Origin: Thermomonas haemolytica
GTDB lineage: Bacteria > Pseudomonadota > Gammaproteobacteria > Xanthomonadales > Xanthomonadaceae
Direction of reading: 5' to 3'
DNA length: 64,000 nucleotides
Assembly: GCF_004346265.1 (NCBI RefSeq)
Contig: NZ_SMAP01000001.1
Location: forward strand, 618,229-682,228
Every line of letters starts with the position of its first letter. Positions within the stretch are counted from its first letter, which is position 1. The position numbers and the translations under genes were made by a program. The notes beneath the pieces are model-generated. The model searched no databases. It had not been told where the DNA came from and saw only the letters and a program-made list of their open reading frames with translations. Positions 9,119 through 17,309 of this stretch are shown here, piece by piece.

Positions 9119-11437
9119 TCAGCCAGGTTTCTTTAGCGGGTGCAATCGACGGGTATCGCCGCCATTGCGCCAGTAGCTGCCCGTGTCCTTCATAGGTCGC
9201 CCATGATCGGGGCAGACAAGGGCATCAGACAGTTGCTCAACTAACTTGGCAAAGCGGATGCCATCTTCAGGGTAAAGATCGAAGCCGGTTTGGTTGAAGT
9301 GCGCACCCAACACATTCCTGGTTTGGGCCACCTGCATGATCTCATCCAGGATGGGTTTCAGTGCAACGGTGGTGACGACATTGCCGGCAGTAGTCTGGTC
9401 CAGGACTTCAACCTTTAGTGCCGCAAGCAGCTTGCCATTTACTGCGCCCAGTAAATCACCCAGCACATAGGTGTTGCCGTGCTTTCGAGGCACGGCGCAG
9501 GCATATTGCAGCGTGAGGAAGTCGAGCAACGCCTCCAAGATAACGCCCGCCTTGCCCGTGACGGCCTGAACATCAGGGTTCGGGTCAGCCAAGAGCATCT
9601 TTAACCGAGTGATCTCTGGGATTATGGCGCCACTCAAGCTGATGCCTTTGTCAAGGCCCCACTTGCCGAGTTCGACGAAGTGACAGGTCTGATCGGGCTT
9701 CAACATGCCCCAGCGAAACTTCTCGCGCCAAGGCCGGTAGTGCGTAGTGACTACAGCGTGCCGGAACTTCTGAAGCACGTCGTAGATCATTCCAATAATG
9801 CGTTCGACGTGCGGCTCGTCAACGCTGCCCAGTACATCGTCGAGTACTAGCAGCTTTTCTTCCGGAGCGTCGCGCTCAGCCAAGGCCAGAAAGATGCACA
9901 GTCCCAAGGTATCCAAGTGCGAGTCGCTGAAATACGCCTGTGGCGGCGCATCCTTCTTACCGCAGAACTCCGTGGCTATTTCCAAGGAAGCCCGTTTGGC
10001 GGCATCCAGCGCCAAGACGATCTTGTCGAGCCCTTCATTCGGGTGGATGGCGTCGTAGAGTTCTCCGACTCTGCTGGAAATCGCGCTCAAGATGTCGTCG
10101 GTGAACTTCTTCCGCTGCTCTGCAACTAGTTCGGCCACTTCCTTGATGCGCGGGACAAGGGCTTCTAGCTCCTTTGCGATCCTTTTGTTGGCCGCCAGCG
10201 TATCAAGGGAGGTGCGCAAGGTGTTGATGAACTTTTTGTCGGCTACACAGTCGTTCGAGGCTTTTTCCCAGGCAGTTCGTTTGTTCTGATTAGCCTTTAT
10301 CCACTGCACCAAATTTGTGAGATCGTCGGGCACCGGAAGCGTTGGGATAACCAAGTCCAGCGACAATTCGCCGCTGCCGCAGAGCGTTACAAATGCTGCC
10401 GCATCCTCGCGGATCTTCTTCTCTGCGTCGGCCAATCGCTGATTTGCAGCATCAAGCGCCTTTTCCTTGGATACAACATTCTGCTTCGCGGCTTCGAGCT
10501 TCCTGTGGGCATCTTGAGATCGAATGCGGTGATTGACTTTCTCTACTAGCCCAGCGACCTTTTCGCTGCTTTCGCACAAAGGGCAAACGGTCGGGTTCGG
10601 ATGTGATTTAAAGTGTGCTTGTGCAGCCTTCAACAGATCGAGCACTGCCAAGTAGTCGTTTGCCACCGTTCCTGTGATGTCCGCGAGTTCCTTTTTAGCT
10701 TGCTGGTGAGCAGATTCAGCGACCTTCGCCTGATTGGCAAGCGCGGCTAATTTGTCCGGGTGCGCTGCCAAAGCATCCCAAGCAGCGATGAGTCGATCGA
10801 TCATGGCCTTTCGGGTGTCGAGATAGCTCTGATCTTTCTGCACTTCCTGCGTAGCCCAATCTAGCGCATTGGCGCCTGGGCTTCCTGCCTGCCGCCAGAA
10901 CCGTTCGATTTCACCCAGATTTTCCGAAACGCGCGTGGTCGCGGTTTCGTACTCCTTGCCCTTATCTATTGCCAACTTTCGGAGTGTGCCCTCAGCGGAC
11001 TCGACACCTGTGACATCCACGAACCGTCTGATCTGCTCATAGCGATCAGCCGGCTTGGCTTCAATCAGACCCAAGATTTCACTTCGCCGCAGAACGGCTA
11101 CCTTTGGGCGAAGGTTATCGTTCGAAACCACGATACCCTTCTTATCGAGGGCAACGCTGCATGCCCCGGCTTGCGTTTCCAACGTTACTTTAACCTCGGT
11201 CGCAGTCTTGCCAATGGAGGGCCAGAACTTCTGCGTCGGGCCGAGCCCTCTGCGATCCAGCGAGCCGACGTTGCCGTTTCCGAGGAAGTCGAATGCATCC
11301 GCCACAGTGGACTTGCCCGTGCCGTTCTCGCCATAAATTATGGTGAGCTTCTTGTTCTTCTCGAAGGTCAGCTTGAAGGGCGTGACAGACCCGCGCAGGT
11401 TTTCGATCTGGATGCTGATCAAGGGGTTAGTGTTCAT
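9119..11437 (-). CDS. Rad50/SMC-like AAA ATPase with zinc hook and C-terminal HEPN-like RNase motif
   Basis: The 772-residue protein has a split ABC-type ATPase head. Walker A GENGTGKST lies at residues 36-44. An ABC-signature-like segment (SDSHLDTLGLCIFLALAE) and Walker B LLVLDDVLGSVDEPH lie near 504-540, followed by a switch histidine in TTHYRP. Between the halves are charged coiled-coil helices with a central CPLC zinc hook near 285. The last 170 residues are helical and contain RNVLGAH (bases 9299-9319), an R-N-x4-H motif like the catalytic signature of HEPN ribonucleases, then a CPDHGRP zinc-like turn. RloC-type defence proteins join a similar head to an RNase. The ATPase is seen directly; the RNase is inference. 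It overlaps the 60-aa gene by 11 bases. Confidence 0.85.
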   Translation of the reverse strand: MNTNPLISIQIENLRGSVTPFKLTFEKNKKLTIIYGENGTGKSTVADAFDFLGNGNVGSLDRRGLGPTQKFWPSIGKTATEVKVTLETQAGACSVALDKKGIVVSNDNLRPKVAVLRRSEILGLIEAKPADRYEQIRRFVDVTGVESAEGTLRKLAIDKGKEYETATTRVSENLGEIERFWRQAGSPGANALDWATQEVQKDQSYLDTRKAMIDRLIAAWDALAAHPDKLAALANQAKVAESAHQQAKKELADITGTVANDYLAVLDLLKAAQAHFKSHPNPTVCPLCESSEKVAGLVEKVNHRIRSQDAHRKLEAAKQNVVSKEKALDAANQRLADAEKKIREDAAAFVTLCGSGELSLDLVIPTLPVPDDLTNLVQWIKANQNKRTAWEKASNDCVADKKFINTLRTSLDTLAANKRIAKELEALVPRIKEVAELVAEQRKKFTDDILSAISSRVGELYDAIHPNEGLDKIVLALDAAKRASLEIATEFCGKKDAPPQAYFSDSHLDTLGLCIFLALAERDAPEEKLLVLDDVLGSVDEPHVERIIGMIYDVLQKFRHAVVTTHYRPWREKFRWGMLKPDQTCHFVELGKWGLDKGISLSGAIIPEITRLKMLLADPNPDVQAVTGKAGVILEALLDFLTLQYACAVPRKHGNTYVLGDLLGAVNGKLLAALKVEVLDQTTAGNVVTTVALKPILDEIMQVAQTRNVLGAHFNQTGFDLYPEDGIRFAKLVEQLSDALVCPDHGRPMKDTGSYWRNGGDTRRLHPLKKPG

Positions 11438-11609
11438 GAGTCGCCCCCTTTTGCAGCGCCTTCTCGATGGCGAGCAGCCAGTCTTCCGGCTTCATCGTTC
11501 CAGTCGCGATCTTGTCTCTGTACTTCTGCGCGTCTTCTTGTAGAAAGAGCTTGGTTTCGACCAAGTGCAATACAATACGATCTGTCAGTGCTTCTGATGG
11601 CGTCGTCAT
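11427..11609 (-). CDS. 60-residue helical protein of unknown function in the island operon
   Basis: A small gene whose ATG at 11609 overlaps the helicase stop (ATGA), and whose end overlaps the ATPase start. A slightly upstream in-frame ATG (11621) is less likely because it lies inside the helicase gene without coupling. The product is acidic-basic mixed and predicted helical (LTDRIVLHLVETKLFLQED, then KPEDWLLAIEKALQKG). I do not recognise the family. The tight packing between two large genes argues that it is real and expressed with them, perhaps as an adaptor or small subunit; that role is inference. Confidence 0.75.
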   Translation of the reverse strand: MTTPSEALTDRIVLHLVETKLFLQEDAQKYRDKIATGTMKPEDWLLAIEKALQKGATHEH

Positions 11610-14500
11610 GCCAACTCCCATTCGATGGTAAATAGCGGGCGCTCTTCGACCTGCTGGTGGAGCTGCGCCTCCAGCTGGCTGATGAGGTCGTTGCGTTTTG
11701 CTTCGACTTCATCTTGCCGGATGAACAACTCGCGCCGCAGCTTGCTGCGCCTGGCCTCCAGTTCGCGCTGCTTTTTTTGCCACGAGAGCTTTTCTTCCAG
11801 TGTGGGCGAGGTCGCTGCCGTGCGGCGCACTTCCTTGATCTCGCGATCGATTTCCTTGATTTCCTGCTCCAGCCCCAGCTTGAGGTCGTCCGCCCAGGCG
11901 TCCAGCTTCTGCACTTCCTGCTCGAAGTAGCCGAGGTTGCGCTGGTTGATCTCCCGCAGCATTGCGGTCTTTCGACCTTCCACGTCGGCGTCCAAGGTGG
12001 CGTTGCCCGCGTTGTGGAACAGGCCCACCGGACGTAGGGTGGCAGGCAGGCGCAGCAGCTTCTCTGGGTCTTCCTCGGCCAAGGCGACGCCATCGGTGGT
12101 GACGGCTGCGACCAGTAGGTGCTGTTCCTGACGACCCAGCGCTTCGACCGTCAGCAGCTTGCAGGTGAGCCATCCGGCTTTACCGCGATACGGCTCCAGG
12201 GTGCTGATTCGGGTGCCGTGGGCGCCATAGTCGAACACCAGTTTGGCTTCCCCCAGCTCGCGGCATTTGGCGCGATGGATCACCCATTGCGCCAGCGGGT
12301 GATGGATGCGGTAGAGGTGCGCTTCGCCAGAACGACGCGGCAGTTCGTAGCGGCCAAGATCGATGCCCTCGATGCCACTGGCCGCGATGCCATCTGGTGC
12401 GCGTCGCAGCGTGAAGCCCTCATCGTCGAAGTCGGCGCAACCGTCCAACTCCGTCCGGGTTAGATCCATCAATATGCGCTCGAAGCGATTACGCGCACTG
12501 CGGCTGTCCTCCGCGCGGACGCGGAGCTTGTCCTGCACCTCCTCGTCGAAGTTCTCCAGCAAAATCTGCCGCGCTTTGACCATGGCCTCGTTGATCTCGC
12601 TGGAAAGCTCGAGTTGGAGCTGCTCGAAGCTGGCCTTGATCTCATGGGGTTCACGGCAGTTTTGATAGATCTCCGCGATTCGCCGCTCGAAGTCCACGCC
12701 CGATCCGATCGCGCCCAGCACTTCGTCGCTGGCCCCGAACACGCCTTCGAAGAGTTGGAACTTTTGTGACAGCAATTCATAGACGCGTCTGTCCGCCTCG
12801 TTGGTCAAGTCGACGAAATTGACCACGACCACGTCGTGCTTCTGCCCGTAGCGGTGGCAGCGCCCGATGCGCTGTTCGATGCGCTGCGGATTCCACGGCA
12901 GGTCGTAGTTGATGACGAGTGAGCAGAATTGCAGGTTGATGCCTTCCGCGCCCGCTTCGGTGGCGATCATCACCGTGCCACGTTCTTTGAAGTGCTCAAC
13001 CAGTGCAGCGCGGGTGTCGGCGGTCTTGGAGCCGGTGATGCGGTCCGTGCCCTCGTGGCGTTTGAGCCAATCCTTGTAAATGGCTTGCGCGCGGGCATCG
13101 CTGTTGGTGCCATTGAAGAGGACGATGCCGTCTCCGTAGGGCGTGTCAGCCAACAGGCTCAAGAGGTAATCCTGCGTGCGTCGGGACTCGGTGAAGATGA
13201 TGGCCTTTTTGGCCGCACCCAGCCGTTCCAGTTCAGCGAAGGCCTTGTCCAAGGCCGTGAGCAGTGCGCGGCCCTTGGCGTTTTCTCGAATACGAGTGGC
13301 CAGGTTCCTGAAATGGCGCAGCTCGTCAATTTCGGTCGAGATGGCGGCGCGTTCTTCCTGGCTGAGCGCTGCAGTATCTGGTTCTGGAGCTTCCACGCTC
13401 TCGACAAATTCCTCGGCGGTCTCGTCCAGCGACTCGTAGTCTTCGTCCAGTTCGTCCGTCAGGTCGACGACGGGCGATGCGTCGAGCACGCCTTGCAGGC
13501 GCTTGGCCATCGTTTCCAGCGCGCCCGCAATGGCGTGCGTGCTGGACGCCAAGAGCTTCCACAGCACAAGCGTGATCAGCTGGCGCTGGCTCTGTGGCAG
13601 CGCCTTGAGGTTGGGGCGACGCAGGTATTCGGCGACGAGACGGGAGAGCTCTTGTTCCTCGCTCGATGGGGTGAACTCCTGCACGATGGCGCGCCGCGCC
13701 GTGTAGGAAACATAGGGCTGCACCTGGCGGCGCAAAGTACGTTTGCAGACGGCGGCCAGCCGTTCGCGTAAAGCGCCGAAGGCTTGATCCCGGCCATTGG
13801 CGGCGAACTGCGTGCGGAAGCTGTCCAGATCACCGAAGACACGATCGTCGATGAGGCTGACAAGGCCATAGAGTTCCAGCAACGAGTTCTGCAAGGGTGT
13901 GGCCGTGAGCAGCACCTTGGAATGGACGTGGGCCAAAGCCTCCTTGAGCGTTCTAGCGATGACGTTGCTGGTCTTGTAAACGTTGCGCAGGCGATGGGCT
14001 TCGTCAAGGACGACCAGGTCCCACTCGATCTCTTTGATGTCTTTGGCCTTTGCCTTGGCGAACTGGTAGGAGCAGATCACGGGGCCGGAGGGCATCAGAA
14101 ACGGGTTTTGCCGCTCCTGCTTGGCGATGCGGTTGTAGCTCTTGGCTTCGAGGATCAACCCCTGCAGGCTGAACTTGTCTTGCAATTCCTGATGCCACTG
14201 CTTGCGCAGGTTGGCCGGGACGATGATGAGAATCCTGCGCCGCCGCTCCGCCCAGCGCTGGGAAATCACCAGGCCCGCTTCAATGGTCTTGCCGAGGCCG
14301 ACTTCGTCGGCAAGGATGACTCCGCGCGAGAGCGGGTTGCGGCAAGCGAAGAGGGCCGCATCGACCTGATGCGGGTTGAGATCGACCTGCGAATCGACCA
14401 ACGTCGAGGCCAACGACTCCACGGTGTCGCCCGCCGCGCGGCGCGTGAGCAGCCACGCGATGTACTGGCTTTGATGCGGCGTCAGTAGCGGTTGCGTCAT
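11606..14500 (-). CDS. SNF2-family helicase/translocase
   Basis: A 964-residue SF2 ATPase of the SNF2/RapA type. Walker A is in DEVGLGKTIEAG (residues 65-76), motif II is DEAH (166-169), and motif III is TATPLQN. The second RecA lobe ends in GAEGINLQF and IEQRIGRCHRYGQ. A long coiled-coil, charge-rich C-terminal region (roughly 830-930) follows. Such enzymes move on duplex DNA, usually without unwinding it. The start at 14500 is chosen because its ATG overlaps the stop of the HTH gene (ATGA); a longer frame to 14575 would run through that gene. SNF2 subunits are common in anti-phage systems such as some BREX and DISARM types, but the rest of those systems is absent here. Confidence 0.92.
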   Translation of the reverse strand: MTQPLLTPHQSQYIAWLLTRRAAGDTVESLASTLVDSQVDLNPHQVDAALFACRNPLSRGVILADEVGLGKTIEAGLVISQRWAERRRRILIIVPANLRKQWHQELQDKFSLQGLILEAKSYNRIAKQERQNPFLMPSGPVICSYQFAKAKAKDIKEIEWDLVVLDEAHRLRNVYKTSNVIARTLKEALAHVHSKVLLTATPLQNSLLELYGLVSLIDDRVFGDLDSFRTQFAANGRDQAFGALRERLAAVCKRTLRRQVQPYVSYTARRAIVQEFTPSSEEQELSRLVAEYLRRPNLKALPQSQRQLITLVLWKLLASSTHAIAGALETMAKRLQGVLDASPVVDLTDELDEDYESLDETAEEFVESVEAPEPDTAALSQEERAAISTEIDELRHFRNLATRIRENAKGRALLTALDKAFAELERLGAAKKAIIFTESRRTQDYLLSLLADTPYGDGIVLFNGTNSDARAQAIYKDWLKRHEGTDRITGSKTADTRAALVEHFKERGTVMIATEAGAEGINLQFCSLVINYDLPWNPQRIEQRIGRCHRYGQKHDVVVVNFVDLTNEADRRVYELLSQKFQLFEGVFGASDEVLGAIGSGVDFERRIAEIYQNCREPHEIKASFEQLQLELSSEINEAMVKARQILLENFDEEVQDKLRVRAEDSRSARNRFERILMDLTRTELDGCADFDDEGFTLRRAPDGIAASGIEGIDLGRYELPRRSGEAHLYRIHHPLAQWVIHRAKCRELGEAKLVFDYGAHGTRISTLEPYRGKAGWLTCKLLTVEALGRQEQHLLVAAVTTDGVALAEEDPEKLLRLPATLRPVGLFHNAGNATLDADVEGRKTAMLREINQRNLGYFEQEVQKLDAWADDLKLGLEQEIKEIDREIKEVRRTAATSPTLEEKLSWQKKQRELEARRSKLRRELFIRQDEVEAKRNDLISQLEAQLHQQVEERPLFTIEWELA

Positions 14501-14700
14501 TTCCGTCCCTTGGGCTTTACCTCGTTGATGCTTGCGGCGATCCAGCGATCCAGCTCGGAACGCCGGAAACGCCACGTCCCGCCGAGCTTGAACGCAGGAA
14601 TCTCCCCGCTTGCTGCGAGCCGATAGATCGTGCGCTTGCCCGCCTTCAGGTAGGCCGCGACCTCGTCCAAGGTCAGGATGTCGCCATCAGGCTCTGCCAT
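14497..14700 (-). CDS. Small HTH DNA-binding protein, excisionase/AlpA-like
   Basis: A 67-residue protein with a single MerR/HTH_17-type fold: LTLDEVAAYLKAGKRTIYRLA (helix-turn-helix), then EIPAFKLGGTWRFRRSELDRWI (wing and following helix). This is the excisionase-like family often used as a regulator or as a directionality factor for integrating elements. It is the first gene of the island operon and overlaps the helicase start by 4 bases. Its own upstream region contains palindromes that could be its operator, so autoregulation is plausible. No integrase is present, so a regulatory rather than an excision role is favoured. Confidence 0.88.
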   Translation of the reverse strand: MAEPDGDILTLDEVAAYLKAGKRTIYRLAASGEIPAFKLGGTWRFRRSELDRWIAASINEVKPKGRK

Positions 14701-14712
14701 TGCCGTTTCTGC

Positions 14713-14747
14713 GCAAACGTTGAAGTTTTACTGCCAAAGTTTGCAAA
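14713..14747. promoter_or_regulatory. Candidate operator of the island operon
   Basis: Just upstream of the HTH gene lie GCAAAC (14713-14718) and its inverse GTTTGC (14739-14744), together with the palindromes CAAAGTTTG (14735-14743) and TTTGCAAA (14740-14747). This clustering in an AT-richer spot 13-47 bases before the first start codon fits a binding site for the HTH protein. I could not identify clear -35 and -10 boxes on the minus strand. Confidence 0.4.
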
Positions 14748-14928
14748 TTCTCCCACATAGGGGCGACGCTGAACAGTTTGACGCGCCACCCGATCACAAA
14801 ACGGTTATCGGTCGCGAACTGCAGCAGAAGGCCCACGCGCTGGTAGGCGCTCTGAGTATCGAAACGGCCAAATTCTCTAATCCTTGTCCGCAAGGATGCG
14901 CGCGTTAGCATTTGCGTCGGGAATGGGG

Positions 14929-14958
14929 CGCGGGTTTGGTTCCGGGTTCCGCCACCAC
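14929..14958 (+). repeat. Possible degenerate copy of the tRNA-Phe 3' end (attR candidate)
   Basis: Aligned without gaps to the last 30 bases of tRNA-Phe (3533-3562), this segment matches at 20 positions. It ends in the identical GCCACCA, and both copies continue as YGTT. It is followed 7 bases later by an intrinsic terminator, as expected for the end of a tRNA gene. The middle is poorly conserved, so chance similarity of a T-arm-like string is possible. Confidence 0.3.
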
Positions 14959-14965
14959 GTTTCCA

Positions 14966-14993
14966 CGCCCACCCTTCTCGGTTGGGCGTTTTG
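14966..14993 (+). terminator. Rho-independent terminator
   Basis: The arms ACGCCCACC (14966-14974) and GGTTGGGCGT (14981-14990) pair with one bulged T, and TTTTGCTTT follows. Its position right after the tRNA-like segment suggests it may be the displaced terminator of tRNA-Phe; this is inference. Confidence 0.65.
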
Positions 14994-15179
14994 CTTTGGG
15001 CCTTGCGCGACACCACGCGGGCTGCGGTGTCGATCTGCGTGTGCCACGCTAGGTGGTGCCGCGCCTGAAGTCACCAGGTTGGACTCTCTATTTGCTCTTA
15101 AGTTCTCTCGAAACCTGCGCTAGCTTCTTCGCGCCAGCACACACGACGCCCCCTCTTTCGAACAGCACCGCGATCTGGA

Positions 15180-15209
15180 GTCCAATCCCCGACGATAAGG
15201 AGATTGGAC
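15180..15209. repeat. Inverted repeat downstream of pyrB
   Basis: The arms at 15180-15190 (GTCCAATCCCC) and 15199-15209 (GGAGATTGGAC) pair at 10 of 11 positions around an 8-base loop. It lies 43 bases beyond the pyrB stop and could end that transcript or protect its 3' end, although no T-run follows. Confidence 0.45.
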
Positions 15210-15251
15210 GTGAAGAAGCGTTGTACCGAAGCATGCGGGCAGCCGCGCCGG

Positions 15252-16178
15252 TCAGCCGAGTAGCGCTTCCAGCACTGCCATGCGCACGGCGACGCCGTTA
15301 GCGACTTGGGCGAGGACGCGCGATTGCGGGCCGTCGGCGACGGCATCGGTGATTTCCACGCCGCGGTTCATCGGGCCGGGGTGCATGACGATGGCGTCCG
15401 GGGCGGCGCGGCGCAGGCGGGCCTCGGTGAGGCCGTAAGCGCGGTGGTAGTCGTCGAGCGACGCGACCAGGCCCTCGGCCATGCGCTCGCGCTGCAGGCG
15501 CAGCATCATCACCGCGTCCACGCCGTCCAGCGCGGCGTCGAGGTCGTGGCTGACCGCGCAGCCGGCCAGGGTGTCGTCGTCCGGCAGCAGGGCCGTCGGA
15601 CCGCACACACGGATCTCACCGCAGCCCAGCGCGCGCAGGGCATGCAGGTCGCTGCGCGCGACCCGGGAGTGCTTCACGTCGCCGACGATCACCACTTTGA
15701 GCTTCGAGAAATCCTCGCCCTTGGCCTGGCGCAGGGTGAGCATGTCCAGCAGGCCCTGGGTGGGATGGTGGCTGCGGCCATCGCCGGCGTTGAGCACCGC
15801 CACGCCGGGGTTCGCCGCCTCGGCCAGCGCCGCCACCGCGCCATCACCCTTATGCCGGATGATGAACCCGCGCACGCCCATCGCCTGGATGGTGCGGAAG
15901 GTATCGAGGTCGGTCTCGCCCTTGGTGGTGGAGGCGGTGGAGGCATCGAAATTGAGCACCTGCGCGCCCAGTCGCTGCGCGGCGAGCTGGAAGCTGAGGC
16001 GGGTGCGGGTGGAGGGCTCGAAGAACAGCGTGCACACCGCCACCCCGGCCAGCGCGGCGGGCGCCTGCGCGCCCTCGGCGAACATCTGCGCGCGGCGCAG
16101 CAGGGTGTCGAGGCGTGCGGCCGGCAGGCGGACGAGATCAAGCAGGTGATGGGCGTGGTCGGTGCTGGAAGGGATCAT
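15252..16178 (-). CDS. pyrB: Aspartate carbamoyltransferase catalytic chain PyrB
   Basis: PyrB condenses carbamoyl phosphate and aspartate to N-carbamoyl aspartate, the committed step of pyrimidine synthesis. Its 308 residues show the carbamoyl-phosphate loop FFEPSTRTRLSF (STRTR at 56-60), the HHPTQGLLD motif near 135, and the MHPGPMNRG loop near 265 that closes the active site. No regulatory pyrI follows, so it is the pyrI-less type. It lies downstream of algH and ruvX on the same strand, with a 36-base gap, as in other xanthomonads. Confidence 0.97.
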   Translation of the reverse strand: MIPSSTDHAHHLLDLVRLPAARLDTLLRRAQMFAEGAQAPAALAGVAVCTLFFEPSTRTRLSFQLAAQRLGAQVLNFDASTASTTKGETDLDTFRTIQAMGVRGFIIRHKGDGAVAALAEAANPGVAVLNAGDGRSHHPTQGLLDMLTLRQAKGEDFSKLKVVIVGDVKHSRVARSDLHALRALGCGEIRVCGPTALLPDDDTLAGCAVSHDLDAALDGVDAVMMLRLQRERMAEGLVASLDDYHRAYGLTEARLRRAAPDAIVMHPGPMNRGVEITDAVADGPQSRVLAQVANGVAVRMAVLEALLG

Positions 16179-16214
16179 GTGGGCGGGTGGCGGGGATGCG
16201 GGAAAGCGGAAGGA

Positions 16215-16694
16215 TCAGGGCAACGGATGGGCATCGCGCGGCGCGGCCAGCCAGCGCTCGACGATCACCGCCGCGGCCACCGCGTCCAGCACCTCGGCAT
16301 CGCGCCGCTTGCGGCGGCCATCGGCGCGGGCGGCGGCGAACCGGCGCGCGGCCTCCTGCGAGCTGTTGCGTTCATCGACCATCACCACCGGCAGCCCGCT
16401 GCGGCGCTGCAGCTCCAGCGCGAACGCGCGCGCGGCCTTGCGGATCGGCTGGTCGCCGCCGTCCAGGGTCATGGGATCGCCGACCACCAGGCCGTCCGGG
16501 CGCCACTGCCGCAGCAGGCGCTCGGCCTGCGCCCAGTCCGGGCCGGCGGCATGCACGTCGATCACCGCGACCGCGCTGGCGTTGCCAGTGAGCGCGTTGC
16601 CCACCGCCACGCCGATCCGGCGCAGGCCGACGTCGAACCCCAGCACGGTGCCGTCGGCGCGGATGGCGGGCGCGGCGGCGGGCGGCGTGCTCAT
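16215..16694 (-). CDS. ruvX: RuvX/YqgF-family pre-16S rRNA nuclease
   Basis: This 159-residue RNase H-fold protein is involved in 16S rRNA 5'-end maturation and was formerly called a putative Holliday junction resolvase. Visible are the first-strand aspartate in VLGFDVGLRRIGVAVG, the VVGDPMTLDG turn, and VVMVDERNSSQEAARR with the second acidic residue; a third aspartate follows in DAEVLDAVAAAVI. The start at 16694 is set by the ATGA overlap with the algH stop; a frame extending further upstream lies inside algH. The two genes are a conserved pair. Confidence 0.93.
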   Translation of the reverse strand: MSTPPAAAPAIRADGTVLGFDVGLRRIGVAVGNALTGNASAVAVIDVHAAGPDWAQAERLLRQWRPDGLVVGDPMTLDGGDQPIRKAARAFALELQRRSGLPVVMVDERNSSQEAARRFAAARADGRRKRRDAEVLDAVAAAVIVERWLAAPRDAHPLP

Positions 16695-17257
16695 GCGTGC
16701 CCGCTGTGGCTGGCGTGGTTCAGCAGGTCGATGCCGATGCTGCCGGCCGCGGCCTGCCAGCGTTGCGCCAGCGGCAGATGGAACAGCACGTCGGCGCGGT
16801 TGGGGGCCAGCAGCCAGCTGTCGTCCAGCAGCTCCTGCTCCAGCTGGCCGGCGCCCCAGCCGGCGCAACCCAGGGCCACCAGCGCCTGCGGCGGGCCCTC
16901 GCCGCGCGCCATCGCCTCCAGCACGTCGCGCGAGGTGGTCAGGTAGAGGCCATCGCCCACCGCCAGGCTGGAATCGTAGGGCTGCCCGCCGTCGTGCAGG
17001 ACGAAGCCGCGCTCCGGGTGCACCGGGCCACCGGCCAGCACCGCCTGCGCCTGCAGCGCGGGATCCTCGCTGGCGATGCCCATCTGCCGCAGCACCTCGC
17101 CCACGGTGTACTCGGAGGCGCGGTTGACGACGATGCCCATCGCGCCATCGGCATCGTGCTGGCAGATCAGGGTGACGCTGCGTTCGAAATAACGGTCGCG
17201 CAGCGAAGGCAGCGCGATCAGCAGGTGGTTGCCGAAGTTCTGGCGGGGCGGTTCCAT
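16691..17257 (-). CDS. AlgH/YqgE family protein (UPF0301)
   Basis: A 188-residue cytosolic protein of the YqgE/AlgH family. It has the typical opening LLIALPSLRDRYFERSVTLIC, GAMGIVVNR, and GGPVHPERGFVLH with the later GCAGWGAGQLEQEL signature. In Pseudomonas it influences alginate genes, but the molecular role is unknown. It starts the algH-ruvX-pyrB run; its stop overlaps the ruvX start. The length is normal. Confidence 0.94.
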   Translation of the reverse strand: MEPPRQNFGNHLLIALPSLRDRYFERSVTLICQHDADGAMGIVVNRASEYTVGEVLRQMGIASEDPALQAQAVLAGGPVHPERGFVLHDGGQPYDSSLAVGDGLYLTTSRDVLEAMARGEGPPQALVALGCAGWGAGQLEQELLDDSWLLAPNRADVLFHLPLAQRWQAAAGSIGIDLLNHASHSGHA

Positions 17258-17309
17258 GCGCGCATTCTAGCGCGCGGCCGGCGCCCGCCAGCGCCCCCGT
17301 GGGCCGCCG

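Larger units (their letters stand above)
14701..15251. other. Island right border and intergenic region
   Basis: These 551 bases lie between the HTH gene and pyrB. They hold the operator candidate, a tRNA-3'-end-like segment (14929-14958), a rho-independent terminator just after it, and an inverted repeat nearer pyrB. A minus-strand frame from 14911 to 14687 (about 74 residues, including a FDTQSAYQRVGLLLQF stretch) is open and not obviously random, but it has no recognised family and overlaps the HTH start, so I do not call it a gene. Confidence 0.5.

Noticed and set aside
14883..14958. A second complete tRNA gene
   Set aside because: Only the 3' 30 bases look tRNA-like; no matching acceptor 5' strand or anticodon arm is found upstream.
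14687..15016. Minus-strand frame of up to 109 codons before the HTH gene
   Set aside because: No family, no ribosome site, crosses the tRNA-like border and the candidate operator; left as a possibility only.
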